DNA of 64,000 bases from an uncultured Oscillospiraceae bacterium. Lineage in GTDB: Bacteria > Bacillota > Clostridia > Oscillospirales > Oscillospiraceae. The stretch covers positions 1-64,000 of the forward strand of contig CALWVV010000002.1 in assembly GCA_944385035.1 (NCBI GenBank), given 5' to 3'. Below are positions 33,694 through 43,087 of the stretch, piece by piece (the stretch's first letter is position 1; each line of letters opens with the position of its first letter). The position numbers were made by a program, and so were the translations under genes. The notes beneath the pieces were generated by a model. It saw only the letters and a program-made list of their open reading frames with translations, ran no database searches and was not told the origin of the DNA.

Positions 33694-34806
33694 CTAGGCG
33701 CCTGCTCCCTGAGCGCTCTCCTCCTGAGGTCCGCTGACCGGTACCAGGTTGGTGTCCCAATGATAGCCCAGCTCCGCCATCTGTTGGTCGGTTCGGGGGG
33801 CATAGGGGCCGGATTGGGAATCGGTCAGGTCCAAATGGCGCCAACCGGAGCTGATCTGCACCATGTTCCAGAAGTGGGGCTGGCCGTTGAGGGTTCCCTC
33901 TACCACCCGGAATGGCAGGCCCAGATGCTGACACAAAGCAGCCATAGTCAGTGCGATCCCTTCGCTGTTGGCACTTCCCTGGTCCATGAGGGCACATACG
34001 CTGGAACCTCCGGCCGGGTCATAAGTACCTGCGGAGACGATGGAACGGGCGGCCTGTTCGATGCGACTGTCACCGGAGAGCGCGGCAAAGGGGGCGGACA
34101 GGGACTGCAGCCAGTTGGTGAGGGCAGCCTTTTGCTGCTCCAGTTTAGAAAGGTCATCGGGATAGGTCAGCAAAATCTCCACGATCCGCTGCTGGCCGCT
34201 GGCAGGGTAGAGAAATACCTGGAGCTGAGGCATCCCCAGAGCGGAGGAAGGAGCGTTATAGTAAGCCTGGCGGGCCAGATCCTGGATAAATTCCTCGTCC
34301 TCATTAAAGTAACTGATGCGCAGGACACATTCCGACTGGAAGGCGGACATAGTGCTGGCCAGCTCACTGCGGATGGCAGTGGTGCCGGTAGCCTGGACAA
34401 TGGAGGCCACCTGCTCCTTCGTGCGGCGGTAGGTGATGTTCACCGTGGCTTCCGAGTAGGCTACCACGGAGCTGAGGCTGAACGTGATGTATTCCACCGC
34501 ATAGGCGCCCAAGGGGTCCTCATGAGCCACCTCCAGACAGGCGGCGTTCAGGCTGGCGTCCAGATCCTCCTCATCCATATAGAGGCGAACGGTTCCCTTT
34601 TCCGTGCCGGTGGTGACGAAGTAGATCAAGGCATTGACCAGCTCCTGATAGCTGTCTGCCCGCAGAATAGAGGGGTCACCATCCGCGGTGGGAGCTGCGT
34701 TGTGGGGGGTGATATAGGTGTACTCCTGTTCCAAAAGGGAGGAGCACCCGGTCAATGTCAGAGCAGCAGCGGTGAGCAGAGCGAGGGCACGGCTGGAATG
34801 GCTCAT
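33694..34806 (-). CDS. Lipoprotein with inactive transglutaminase-like domain
   Basis: 370 residues. Lipobox LTLTGC (Cys21) predicts membrane anchoring on the outside. Residues 270-330 resemble a transglutaminase-like core (SEGIALTMAALCQHLGLPF, HFWNMVQISSGWRHLDLT), with His311 and Asp326 in the right places. The nucleophilic Cys position reads Ser281 (SANSEGIA), so a cysteine protease or transglutaminase activity is unlikely. The N-terminal half (residues 45-240) is unrecognised. GGAGG precedes the ATG. It is last in the parE-to-lipoprotein series, 29 bp after the LUD gene. Confidence 0.7.
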   Translation of the reverse strand: MSHSSRALALLTAAALTLTGCSSLLEQEYTYITPHNAAPTADGDPSILRADSYQELVNALIYFVTTGTEKGTVRLYMDEEDLDASLNAACLEVAHEDPLGAYAVEYITFSLSSVVAYSEATVNITYRRTKEQVASIVQATGTTAIRSELASTMSAFQSECVLRISYFNEDEEFIQDLARQAYYNAPSSALGMPQLQVFLYPASGQQRIVEILLTYPDDLSKLEQQKAALTNWLQSLSAPFAALSGDSRIEQAARSIVSAGTYDPAGGSSVCALMDQGSANSEGIALTMAALCQHLGLPFRVVEGTLNGQPHFWNMVQISSGWRHLDLTDSQSGPYAPRTDQQMAELGYHWDTNLVPVSGPQEESAQGAGA

Positions 34807-34835
34807 AGGTGCGCCTCCTTCCTGTGAAATAGAGA

Positions 34836-35426
34836 TTAGTAGCCCAAGGGCTCATCCACCAGAACGATTTCCATCTGCTCGGTGCCTCTTGGCTTTTCCC
34901 ACAGCACTACCAACGCCCGGCAGATGCGATCGGGGCTCTGGCAGTTGTAGCAGCGGTCCCCTTTGGCGGCGCAGGGAGTTTTCATGCCCAAACGCTGAGC
35001 GTTTTTGGGAGAGGCGATGTTCCGGGCACGCCAGAGGGCGGCATCATAGTCGGGAGCAATCTTGTTGGAACCCACCACAAAGTAGACCCGCTTGTGGCCG
35101 TACAGGGTGGAGGCAACCCGGTTGCCGGTACCGTCGATGTTAATAAGTTCCCCAGTCTCCGCCAGGCCGTTCACTGAGGTGATGTATACCTGGGTATTGA
35201 TGGCATCCATCTGGGAGCCGCCCTCCCAGTGCCAAATCACCTGATTGTGCTTGGAGAGCAGGGGATAGAGGTCCATGTCTTTCAAGGTTACCGAACCGCC
35301 GAAGGCCACGCTGGTCTGGTCAATCTGGCTGTCCAGATAGTTGGCGGCCTGCTGAGCGGTGGCAAAGTGGGAGACCTGGTAGCCCAGTGCCTCCAGCGTG
35401 CGGGACAGCTTTTCATAGTTGATCAT
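34836..35426 (-). CDS. LUD-domain protein (LutC/DUF162 type)
   Basis: 196 residues from ATG 35426 (GGAGA nine bases upstream). LUD proteins include LutC of lactate utilisation, but single-domain clostridial members lack an assigned reaction. Visible: QTSVAFGGSVTLKDMDLYPL, the conserved NIDGTGNRVASTLYGHKRVY and a C-terminal cysteine cluster CAAKGDRCYNCQSPDRIC (about 150-170) that might bind a metal or Fe-S cluster. No lutA or lutB is nearby, so lactate oxidation is not implied. Confidence 0.8.
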   Translation of the reverse strand: MINYEKLSRTLEALGYQVSHFATAQQAANYLDSQIDQTSVAFGGSVTLKDMDLYPLLSKHNQVIWHWEGGSQMDAINTQVYITSVNGLAETGELINIDGTGNRVASTLYGHKRVYFVVGSNKIAPDYDAALWRARNIASPKNAQRLGMKTPCAAKGDRCYNCQSPDRICRALVVLWEKPRGTEQMEIVLVDEPLGY

Positions 35427-35448
35427 AACAATGTCTCCTTCCGCATGT

Positions 35449-36309
35449 TTACAGATCATTTTGATGGTAACGGCCAAAGCCCAGACCCAGAACCTCGTGG
35501 GCGTTGCAGACGATCATAAAAGCATCCGGGTCGCACGTTTGGACGATCTGCTTGAGGGTGACGATCTGGCGCTGCTTAAAGGCGCACATGAGCACGTTCC
35601 GGGGTTCTCCCGACCAGGCACCCTCTCCGTGAAGGATAGTGACACCCCGGTCCAGCTGCTCAAAAATGGAGTTGGAGACCTCCTTTGGACAGACTGTGAC
35701 GATATAGGCTACCTTTGAGGTGTCCATGCCGTAGAGTACCCAGTCCATAACCACGCAGGAAATATAAAGGGCGATCAGACCGTAGAGGGCGCTGTACAGA
35801 CTTTGAAAGACCAGAGATACCGCGGCCAGCAGCACCAGGTCCACAATCATCAGCAGCTTGCCCATGGGCAGCCAACCGAAGGGGAGCTTCAGCAGCCGGG
35901 CGATGAGGTCAGTGCCGCCAGTGGTGGCTCCCTGGGCAAAAATAGCGCCGATGGCAAGTCCAGTGATAGCTCCGCCGAACACTGCGGCCAGAATAGGGTC
36001 AATGGAGGAAAACGTAAACAGAGAGGCGAAGACATCCACCAGAATAGAGGTGGCGGCCATGGCATACAGGGAAGAGAGCAGCACGCTGCCGCCCAGAAAT
36101 TTCCATCCCAGCAAAAACAGGGGGATGTTGGCTACCAGTACCACCGTACCGATGGGCACGGAGGGAATGAGAAAGTTCACGATCTGGCCCAAGGCCGTTA
36201 TGCCGCCAAGACCGATGTTGTTGGGAACATATAACCAGTCGAAACCTAGAGCGAAAACGACAGAAAACAAGGTGATCAGGCCATAGCGGCGCAGTAGAGA
36301 GCGAACCAT
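35449..36309 (-). CDS. YitT-family membrane protein
   Basis: 286 residues. Five or six membrane helices (residues about 10-200) of the YitT/DUF161 family (PNNIGLGGITALGQIVNFL, then FAQGATTGGTDLIARLL), followed by a cytosolic DUF2179 domain (AYIVTVCPKEVSNSIFEQLD, then GVTILHGEGAWSG). ATG 36309 follows GGAGGAG; an upstream GTG overlaps that site. Transport substrate unknown. It lies 30 bp after parC and 22 bp before the LUD gene. Confidence 0.85.
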   Translation of the reverse strand: MVRSLLRRYGLITLFSVVFALGFDWLYVPNNIGLGGITALGQIVNFLIPSVPIGTVVLVANIPLFLLGWKFLGGSVLLSSLYAMAATSILVDVFASLFTFSSIDPILAAVFGGAITGLAIGAIFAQGATTGGTDLIARLLKLPFGWLPMGKLLMIVDLVLLAAVSLVFQSLYSALYGLIALYISCVVMDWVLYGMDTSKVAYIVTVCPKEVSNSIFEQLDRGVTILHGEGAWSGEPRNVLMCAFKQRQIVTLKQIVQTCDPDAFMIVCNAHEVLGLGFGRYHQNDL

Positions 36310-36339
36310 GCCCACTCCTCCTCTCTATATTGTAAGTGG

Positions 36340-38583
36340 TTACAGCAGAGTCATCTGCTCTTCTCCCCGGTCCTCTTCTTTGAGCAGGGCGCCGGCGATG
36401 GGCAGAGAACGGGCCCGATAGCGGGCAGTGTTGACAATGGAGGTCTCATGCAAAGGCAGGACCTTTTCCACTTTATATTTGGGCTTCAGGGTCATTACGT
36501 TGACGCCTTGGGTGTTCCGGGTGGTTTTGGGGTTGAGACTGGCGGTATGGAAGACCATGCACCGGCCTTCCGTGGAGATGACGGCAGCTTCAAAGTCCTC
36601 CTTGAGCAGGAAGGCGGCTACCAGGGGGGCCTTGTCCGAATAGGCGCCGGTGAGCTTCTTGCGCCGGGTCTGGGTCTGATAGGCAGAAAGCTCCACCCGA
36701 GCGGCCTTGCCGTTGTCAAAAAAGAACAGCACCTGCCCGGAGTAGTCTCCCGGCAGACAGGCCCAGATGGCTTTTTCCTCCGGCTCCATGCCCAGCTTGG
36801 TGGGCAGGTAGTCTCCCAGAGCGCTGGCCTTGGTGTCCTCAAAGTCACTTAGGCGGGTTTTGTAGCACTGCTGCTTATCCGTAAAGACCAGAAGCTCTTC
36901 CCGGTTGGAAGTTTCCCACTGGAGGAAGGGGCCGTCCCCTTCCTTATATTTCTGTTCACTGGCCATGCGCAGGGACTGGGGAGTGATTTTCTTCAAATAT
37001 CCCTCTTTGGAGAAGAACAAGTGGACGGGGTAGTCGGGGATGTCCTCCTCCGGGTCGGCAGCCTCCTGAAGCTGGTGGTCGTAGACGATGTCTGTGCGCC
37101 GGGGAAGGGCGTACTTCTTCTTGACCTCTTCCAGCTCGCCAATGATGATCTTCTGAATGCGCTTAGGGGAGTTGACAGTGTCCTCCAGATCGGCGATCTC
37201 ATCCTGAAGGGTGTCCACTTCCTGGGTACGCTTGAGGATGTACTCCTTATTGATATTGCGCAGGCGGATGTCGGCCACATACTCCGCCTGGACCTGGTCG
37301 ATGCCAAAGCCGATCATCAGGTTGGGGATGACCTCCGCGTCCTCCTCGGTGTCCCGGATGATTTGGATGGCCCGGTCAATGTCCAGCAAAATGCGCCGCA
37401 GACCCTTCAACAGGTGGAGCTTCTCCTTTTTCTTGCTCATGGAGTAGTAGACCCGCCGGCGTACCGAATCCATCCGCCAGGCTACCCACTCCTCCAAAAT
37501 CTGCCCCACACCCAGGACACGGGGCATGCCGGCGATGAGAATGTTAAAGTTGCAGGACTGGCTGTCCAGCAGGGGGGTAGAGCGGAAAAGCTTCTGCATG
37601 AGCTTATCCGGATCGGTGCCCCGCTTTAAGTCGATGGTGAGTTTCAGGCCGCTGAGGTCGGTCTCGTCCCGCATGTCGGCGATTTCCTTCACCTTACCTG
37701 CCTTGATGAGCTCGGCCACCTTGTCCATAATGGCCTCGCTGGTGGTGGAGTAGGGGATCTCATAGACCTCAATGAGGTTTTCCGCCTTGTTGTAGCGCCA
37801 TTTGGAGCGCACTTTAAAGGAGCCCCGTCCAGTGCGGTAGATCTCACCCAGGGCGTCGGCATCGTAGAGAAGCTCGCCGCCGGTGGGCAGATCGGGTCCC
37901 TTTAAGGTAGACATAATGTCATGGCTGGGGTTTTTCAGGAAGGCAATGGTGGTGTCGCAGACCTCGCCCAGGTTAAAGCCGCACAGGTTGCTGGCCATAC
38001 CCACGGCGATGCCCTGGTTGGCGCTCACCAAAACGTTTGGGAAGGTGGTGGGCAGGAGGGTGGGCTCCTTCATCTTGCCGTCGTAGTTGTCTACAAAGTC
38101 CACGGTGTCCTGGTCAATGTCCCGGAACAGCTCGGCGCAGATGGGGTCCAGGCGTACCTCGGTATAACGGCTGGCGGCCCAGGCCATGTCCCGGGAGTAG
38201 ACCTTACCGAAGTTGCCCTTGCTGTCCACCAGAGGATGGAGCAGGGCACCGTAGCCACGGGACAGGCGGACCAGGGTATCGTAGATAGCCGCGTCGCCAT
38301 GGGGATTCAGCTTCATGGTCTGGCCTACCACATTGGCGCTTTTGGTCCGGGCGCCCCCCAGCAGCTTCATCTGGTACATGGTGTACAGAAGCTTGCGGTG
38401 GGAGGGTTTGAAGCCATCGATCTCCGGAATGGCACGGGAGACGATGACGCTCATAGCGTAGGGCATATAGTTGAGTTCCAGAGTCTGGGTGATGGGCTGT
38501 TCCAGCACCTCAGCCCGCAGCCCCATGACATTGGGGTTGTCCGACCTGGAATGATTGGATTCAGAGGCTTTTTTCTTTGCCAT
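36340..38583 (-). CDS. parC: Type IIA topoisomerase subunit A (ParC-like)
   Basis: 747 residues. Breaks and rejoins DNA with a catalytic tyrosine in AASRYTEVRL, after the quinolone-region PHGDAAIYDTLVRLS. The coiled-coil tower is seen around KRTQEVDTLQDEIADLEDTV, and a beta-pinwheel C-terminal domain follows. I see no canonical GyrA-box (QRRGGKG), which argues for a ParC-type decatenase rather than gyrase. Its partner parE lies upstream in the same operon but is separated by sdaAB-sdaAA. Confidence 0.9.
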   Translation of the reverse strand: MAKKKASESNHSRSDNPNVMGLRAEVLEQPITQTLELNYMPYAMSVIVSRAIPEIDGFKPSHRKLLYTMYQMKLLGGARTKSANVVGQTMKLNPHGDAAIYDTLVRLSRGYGALLHPLVDSKGNFGKVYSRDMAWAASRYTEVRLDPICAELFRDIDQDTVDFVDNYDGKMKEPTLLPTTFPNVLVSANQGIAVGMASNLCGFNLGEVCDTTIAFLKNPSHDIMSTLKGPDLPTGGELLYDADALGEIYRTGRGSFKVRSKWRYNKAENLIEVYEIPYSTTSEAIMDKVAELIKAGKVKEIADMRDETDLSGLKLTIDLKRGTDPDKLMQKLFRSTPLLDSQSCNFNILIAGMPRVLGVGQILEEWVAWRMDSVRRRVYYSMSKKKEKLHLLKGLRRILLDIDRAIQIIRDTEEDAEVIPNLMIGFGIDQVQAEYVADIRLRNINKEYILKRTQEVDTLQDEIADLEDTVNSPKRIQKIIIGELEEVKKKYALPRRTDIVYDHQLQEAADPEEDIPDYPVHLFFSKEGYLKKITPQSLRMASEQKYKEGDGPFLQWETSNREELLVFTDKQQCYKTRLSDFEDTKASALGDYLPTKLGMEPEEKAIWACLPGDYSGQVLFFFDNGKAARVELSAYQTQTRRKKLTGAYSDKAPLVAAFLLKEDFEAAVISTEGRCMVFHTASLNPKTTRNTQGVNVMTLKPKYKVEKVLPLHETSIVNTARYRARSLPIAGALLKEEDRGEEQMTLL

Positions 38584-38627
38584 TGGTGATCAGTCCTTAT
38601 TTCTTAGTCCGTGGTACAATCAGATTC

Positions 38628-39497
38628 TCAGAGATCCTTTGGAGCATACTGCTGCCCAAAGGGGGTGGCGGCCAGACCGCCCTTGCCCGTCTCCCGAAGG
38701 GTGTGTGGGAGGGAGCGTCCGACTTCGGCCATGGCGTCCAGCACCTGGTCCGGGGGGACCCGGCTCTCAATGCCCGCCAGAGCCATCTGGGCGGCGGACA
38801 GGGCGTCCATGGCCCCGATGACGTTGCGCTTGACACATGGGACCTCGACCAGTCCGCCCACCGGGTCGCACACCAGTCCCAGCAGGTTTTTTACTGCCAT
38901 GGCACAGGCGTTGGCCATCTGTTCCGGGCTGCCCCCCTGGAGGTGGACCAGGGCGGGAGCGGCCATAGCGGCGGCAGAGCCGATTTCCGCCTGACAGCCC
39001 CCCTCGGCCCCGGAGATGGAGGCCCGAGTAGCAATGATCATGCCAAAGCCGGAGGCTACATAGAGAGCCTCCACCAGCTGGTCGTGGGTAGCGCCGAACT
39101 GGGTTTCGTAGGGCAGCAGCACCGCGGGCAGTACCCCGCAGGCCCCGGCGGTGGGAGCGGCCACGATCCGTTTCATACAGGCGTTGCACTCTCCCATTCG
39201 GAGAGCCCCCGCCATGACCTGAGACAAGAAGGGACCGCACAGGGTGTGTCCTTCCTGGGCGTATCGGGCCATTTTCCCTCCGTCGCCCCCCACCAGACCA
39301 CTGTGGGAGCGGTCCTCCTCCCGGTAGTCCCGGTCGGAAGCTTTCATGGTGTCCAGCAGAAAGGACATCTTTTCCCAGGACTGTTCGGGGGTGATGCCCT
39401 GGGCGTGGCAGTCGCAGCGGCGGATGTTGTCCCACAAAGGCAGACCGGAGCGGGCGGTGTCATCCAGCATCTGCTGAATGGAAGTAAAATCGATCAT
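38628..39497 (-). CDS. sdaAA: L-serine ammonia-lyase alpha subunit
   Basis: 289 residues. With SdaAB it converts L-serine to pyruvate and ammonia using a [4Fe-4S] cluster. Family motifs: SHSGLVGGDGGKMARYAQEG, the cysteines in GECNACMKRIVAAPTAGACG, SISGAEGGCQAEIGSAAAMA and DPVGGLVEVPCVKRN, together supplying the cluster ligands. It overlaps sdaAB by 4 bp. A two-gene serine dehydratase is usual in Gram-positive anaerobes. Its place between parE and parC is not. Confidence 0.94.
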   Translation of the reverse strand: MIDFTSIQQMLDDTARSGLPLWDNIRRCDCHAQGITPEQSWEKMSFLLDTMKASDRDYREEDRSHSGLVGGDGGKMARYAQEGHTLCGPFLSQVMAGALRMGECNACMKRIVAAPTAGACGVLPAVLLPYETQFGATHDQLVEALYVASGFGMIIATRASISGAEGGCQAEIGSAAAMAAPALVHLQGGSPEQMANACAMAVKNLLGLVCDPVGGLVEVPCVKRNVIGAMDALSAAQMALAGIESRVPPDQVLDAMAEVGRSLPHTLRETGKGGLAATPFGQQYAPKDL

Positions 39498-40168
39498 ATC
39501 GTCTCTCCTGTTTGGGGGGTGTAGCAGTTGACCCGGAGAATACCGGGCAGGGCACGAATGGTCTCTGCTGTGGCCTGAGGGATGGGCTGGTCACATTCGA
39601 TGACCATCACCGCGCTCTCTCCCCGGCCGCCCCGGTTGAGTTGGAGGGTAGCTACGTTGATGCCCTCCTGAGCCAGTACCCCGGTGACCTGGCTGACACA
39701 GCCGGGTTGGTCGGAGTTGTGGACCACCAGAGTGGGCAATTCTCCGGAAAAGGAGGTGGACAGTCCGTCCACCTGGAATACCTTTACCCGTCCACCTCCC
39801 AGGGAGGAGGCGCCCATCTCCAGCCGTCCGCCCCAGATGCCCTCCAGCTGTATGAGCACGCTGTTGGGGTGAACGTCCCGAAGGGTGCGCTGGCCGAAGG
39901 CGAACTGCAGCCCGTGCTCTTTGGCCAGCTCAAAGCTTCCCGGCACGCGGCTGTCGTCGGGGGAGAGGCCAAGCAATCCCGCGATGAGGGCCTGGTGGGT
40001 GCCGTGGCCCTCACCGGTGGAGGCAAAGGAGCCGTGGAGGAAGAGGTTGGCCCGCACCGGTTCCTGGCCCAGCAGGGCACGAGCCAAAAGGCCGATGCGC
40101 ACGGCCCCCGCCGTGTGAGAGCTGGAGGGGCCCACCATGACCGGGCCCAGAATGTCGAAGAGGTTCAT
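39494..40168 (-). CDS. sdaAB: L-serine ammonia-lyase beta subunit
   Basis: 224 residues. N-terminal domain with GPVMVGPSSSHTAGAVRIGL, the family hallmark, and a C-terminal ACT domain from about residue 145 (TLVVHNSDQPGCVSQVTGVL). It forms the heteromeric serine dehydratase with SdaAA. It starts 11 bp after parE ends, so it should be translated from the same message. Confidence 0.94.
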   Translation of the reverse strand: MNLFDILGPVMVGPSSSHTAGAVRIGLLARALLGQEPVRANLFLHGSFASTGEGHGTHQALIAGLLGLSPDDSRVPGSFELAKEHGLQFAFGQRTLRDVHPNSVLIQLEGIWGGRLEMGASSLGGGRVKVFQVDGLSTSFSGELPTLVVHNSDQPGCVSQVTGVLAQEGINVATLQLNRGGRGESAVMVIECDQPIPQATAETIRALPGILRVNCYTPQTGETI

Positions 40169-40179
40169 AGAGCGCTCCT

Positions 40180-42165
40180 TTATGAGATGTCGGCCAGCTC
40201 CAGATATTCATGGCCGTGGTCGGCAATGTGGTTTTTCCGGCCCTGGAGGTCGTCCCCCAGCAGAAGGTCAAAGACCTGGGCAGTGCGCTCCACATCCTCG
40301 GGCATGACCTTGATGAGCCGCCGGGTTTCGGGATTCATGGTGGTCAGCCACATCATATCCGGGTCGTTCTCGCCTAGACCCTTGGAGCGCTGGACATCGC
40401 ACTTCTTTCCTTCCAAGGAGGCGACAATGTCATTCTTCTCCTTGTCAGAGTAGGCAAACCAGGTTTTTTCCTTGCAGGTAATTTCGTACAGGGGGGACTC
40501 GGCGATATACACATACCCCTCCTGAATGAGGGTGGGGGTCAGGCGGTAGAGCATGGTGAGAATCAGGGTGCGGATCTGGAAGCCGTCCACGTCTGCATCG
40601 GTACAGATAACCACCTTGTTCCACCGCAGGGCGCTTAAATCAAAGGCCGCCAGATCTTTGGCCTTCTTGTCGTGAACCTCCACGCCGCAGCCCAGGACCT
40701 TCAGCAGGTCGGTGATAATCTCGCTTTTAAAGATCTTTCCGTAATCCGCCTTCAGGCAGTTCAAAATCTTGCCACGAACGGGCATAATACCCTGATATTC
40801 CGCGTCCCGGCTTAATTTGACGCTGCCCATGGCCGAGTCGCCCTCCACAATGTAGAGCTCCCGGCGGGAGACGTCCTTCGTGCGGCAGTCCACAAACTTC
40901 TGCACCCGGTTGGAAATATCCATGGAGCCGGTGAGCTTCTTTTTGATGTTCAGCCGGGTCTTCTCCGCGTTCTCACGGGCCCGTTTGTTGATGAGCACCT
41001 GCTCGGCGATCTTTTGGGCATCGATGGGATTTTCGATGAAGTAGACCTCCATCTGGCTGCGGAGGAATTCCGTCATGGCCTCCTGGACAAATTTGTTGTT
41101 GATGGCCTTCTTGGTCTGGTTTTCATAGCTGGTCTGGGTGGAGAAGTTGTTGGATACCAGTACCAGGGCGTCCTGAATGTCCGGGAAGGTTATTTTGCTC
41201 TCGTTCTTGGTGTATTTATTCTGCCCTTTCAGGTAGCTGTCAATGGCGGAGACGAAAGCGGAGCGTACCGCTTTGTCCGGGGAACCTCCGTGCTCTAGCC
41301 AGGAGGAGTTGTGATAGTGCTCGATGACTTGAACCTTGTTGGAAAAACAGAAGGAGACGGACAGCTTTACCTTATATTCCGGCTTGTCCGCCCGGTCCCG
41401 GCCCTTCCGCTCAGTCTGCCAGAATACGGGCAGGGTGAGGGCATCCTCGCCGGCGAGCTCAGCCACATAGTCCTGAATTCCGTTTTCATAGCGGAAGTCG
41501 GTGGTTTCAAACTTACCGCCGACTTGTTTGCGGAAGCGGAAGGTGACCCCGGCATTGACTACCGCCTGGCGCTTCATCACGTCCTGATAGTACTCAGGGG
41601 GGATGTTGATGTCGGTAAAGACCTCCAGATCAGGCTTCCAGCGGATGACTGTGCCGGTCTTTTTTCCCTTGTCGGTGGGCTCCTTTTTCAGCCCGCCGAT
41701 GTTTTCCCCTTTTTCAAAGTGGAGGGAGTATTTAAAGCCATCCCGCCACACCGTGACGTCCATGTATTCGCTGGCGTATTGGGTAGCACAGGAGCCTAAT
41801 CCGTTTAAGCCCAAGGAATATTCATAGTTGTCTCCGGAGAGGTTATTGTACTTGCCTCCGGCGTACAGCTCGCAGAAAACCAGCTCCCAGTTATACTTCT
41901 GCTCCTTTTCATTCCAGTCCAGGGGACAGCCCCGGCCCTGGTCCTCCACCTGGATGGACAAGTCCTCAAAGCGGGTGACAGTGATGAGACTGCCGTGGCC
42001 TTCTCGCGCCTCGTCAATGGAGTTGGACATGATCTCAAAGACTGCGTGCTCGCAGCCCTCCAATCCGTCGGAGCCGAAAATAACGCCGGGCCGCTTGCGC
42101 ACCCGGTCGGCACCCTTCAGGGCGGAGATGGCATCGTTGCCGTAGTTGTTGGTTTTCTGGGCCAT
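40180..42165 (-). CDS. parE: Type IIA topoisomerase subunit B (ParE-like)
   Basis: 661 residues. GHKL ATPase half (VFEIMSNSIDEAREG, VEDQGRGCPLDW, GLNGLGSCATQYAS), transducer, then the TOPRIM half with LYIVEGDSAMGSVKLSRD, CTDADVDGFQIRTLIL and SKGLGENDPDMMW. The ATPase signature differs from the usual NSxDE/GRGIP gyrase text, fitting the divergent second topoisomerase of clostridia. It heads a probable operon parE-sdaAB-sdaAA-parC-yitT-LUD-lipoprotein with gaps of 44 bp or less. Confidence 0.9.
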   Translation of the reverse strand: MAQKTNNYGNDAISALKGADRVRKRPGVIFGSDGLEGCEHAVFEIMSNSIDEAREGHGSLITVTRFEDLSIQVEDQGRGCPLDWNEKEQKYNWELVFCELYAGGKYNNLSGDNYEYSLGLNGLGSCATQYASEYMDVTVWRDGFKYSLHFEKGENIGGLKKEPTDKGKKTGTVIRWKPDLEVFTDINIPPEYYQDVMKRQAVVNAGVTFRFRKQVGGKFETTDFRYENGIQDYVAELAGEDALTLPVFWQTERKGRDRADKPEYKVKLSVSFCFSNKVQVIEHYHNSSWLEHGGSPDKAVRSAFVSAIDSYLKGQNKYTKNESKITFPDIQDALVLVSNNFSTQTSYENQTKKAINNKFVQEAMTEFLRSQMEVYFIENPIDAQKIAEQVLINKRARENAEKTRLNIKKKLTGSMDISNRVQKFVDCRTKDVSRRELYIVEGDSAMGSVKLSRDAEYQGIMPVRGKILNCLKADYGKIFKSEIITDLLKVLGCGVEVHDKKAKDLAAFDLSALRWNKVVICTDADVDGFQIRTLILTMLYRLTPTLIQEGYVYIAESPLYEITCKEKTWFAYSDKEKNDIVASLEGKKCDVQRSKGLGENDPDMMWLTTMNPETRRLIKVMPEDVERTAQVFDLLLGDDLQGRKNHIADHGHEYLELADIS

Positions 42166-42232
42166 AATGTCGATTCCTCACAATTCAAAGCCGTTCCAAG
42201 GGGAGCGGAAAATCACATAAACATACACGATA

Positions 42233-42262
42233 ATATTACCAGATATGGAACGAAAAAGTCAA
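42233..42262 (-). promoter_or_regulatory. Promoter of parE operon
   Basis: On the minus strand TTGACT (42257-42262), 18-bp spacer, TAATAT (42233-42238), about 68 bp before parE. Confidence 0.65.
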
Positions 42263-42337
42263 GGATAGGCCAGTGGTTGTGGAGATGGCGCATAAAGAGG
42301 GAATTTTTGCAAAAGATGGAGGCAAGGAGGCAGAGAA

Positions 42338-42838
42338 ATGGAATGTTTTCAAGTAATTGAGTCCGGAGAAGGGATTGAGACAGCCATTTTGCGCGGACTG
42401 TCCGTCCAAGGAGGGCTGTCCGGGCAGCGCTGCAGTGACCGGCATCCAGCCCTGTTGGTGGTATCCCCCAGAGCGGTGCTGGAGGGCAAGAGACTGCCCC
42501 GAGCCTGTCGGACGGTGCTGCTGCCCGGCAATGGCGGGGATGTGCTCCGGGGAGTGCGGGCGGCCAGCGCAGTAAGTTATGGCCCCTCCCCCAAAGACAG
42601 TTTGACCATCTCCAGCCGGGAGGAAGACCAGATGTGGGCCACTCTTCAGCGGGAAGTAGTGACCTTGGATGGGCATGTAGTGGAGCGGCAGGAATTTCCC
42701 ATCCCCCTGGTGCGCCGGGGAGAGGAGATGTCCGCCCTGGCGGCGGCGGGAGCGTTGCTCCTTCTGGGCGTACCGCCCCGAGAGGTGGGACGGGGACTGC
42801 TCCCGGAATCGGGAAACTGGAAAACAAAGCCATGCTAA
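42338..42838 (+). CDS. Conserved-looking hypothetical protein
   Basis: 166 residues, no signal peptide or membrane segment. A strong GGAGG lies upstream of the ATG. The middle contains SYGPSPKDSLTISS and LQREVVTLDGHVVERQEFPI, and the end is rich in Ala/Leu/Gly. I have a vague memory of similar text in other clostridial hypothetical proteins but know no function. It sits divergently from parE and directly before the truncated AbrB gene, so it marks the left edge of the conserved chromosome next to the island. Confidence 0.6.
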   Translation: MECFQVIESGEGIETAILRGLSVQGGLSGQRCSDRHPALLVVSPRAVLEGKRLPRACRTVLLPGNGGDVLRGVRAASAVSYGPSPKDSLTISSREEDQMWATLQREVVTLDGHVVERQEFPIPLVRRGEEMSALAAAGALLLLGVPPREVGRGLLPESGNWKTKPC

Positions 42839-42913
42839 AGTTCGCATATGCTGGCAAATCTTGCGGATAATAATCCCGTCTAAGGAATTTCAACCACAGG
42901 AGGCAAAATATAG

Positions 42914-43087
42914 ATGAAAGCAACTGGCATTGTCAGACGAATAGACGACCTGGGCCGTGTGGTCATTCCCAAAGAAATTCGGCGTACCATGCGGATTCGG
43001 GAGGGCGACCCGTCACAGACAACATGGTCATGGTGGGAAGGGTTTTGTTTTGGTATGCTCGACCTGCACGAACGAAGGGGCTGGTAG
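42914..43087 (+). pseudogene. Truncated AbrB/SpoVT-type regulator
   Basis: AGGAGG precedes ATG 42914. The first 32 codons are a clean SpoVT-AbrB swapped-hairpin DNA-binding start (MKATGIVRRIDDLGRVVIPK, then EIRRTMRIREGD). From 43010 the frame runs into the repeat and adds 25 unrelated, Trp/Gly-rich residues before TAG at 43085. The rest of the domain and any C-terminal sensory part are absent, both here and after the second repeat copy. It looks broken by the event that brought the island. Remaining DNA-binding ability is doubtful. Confidence 0.8.
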
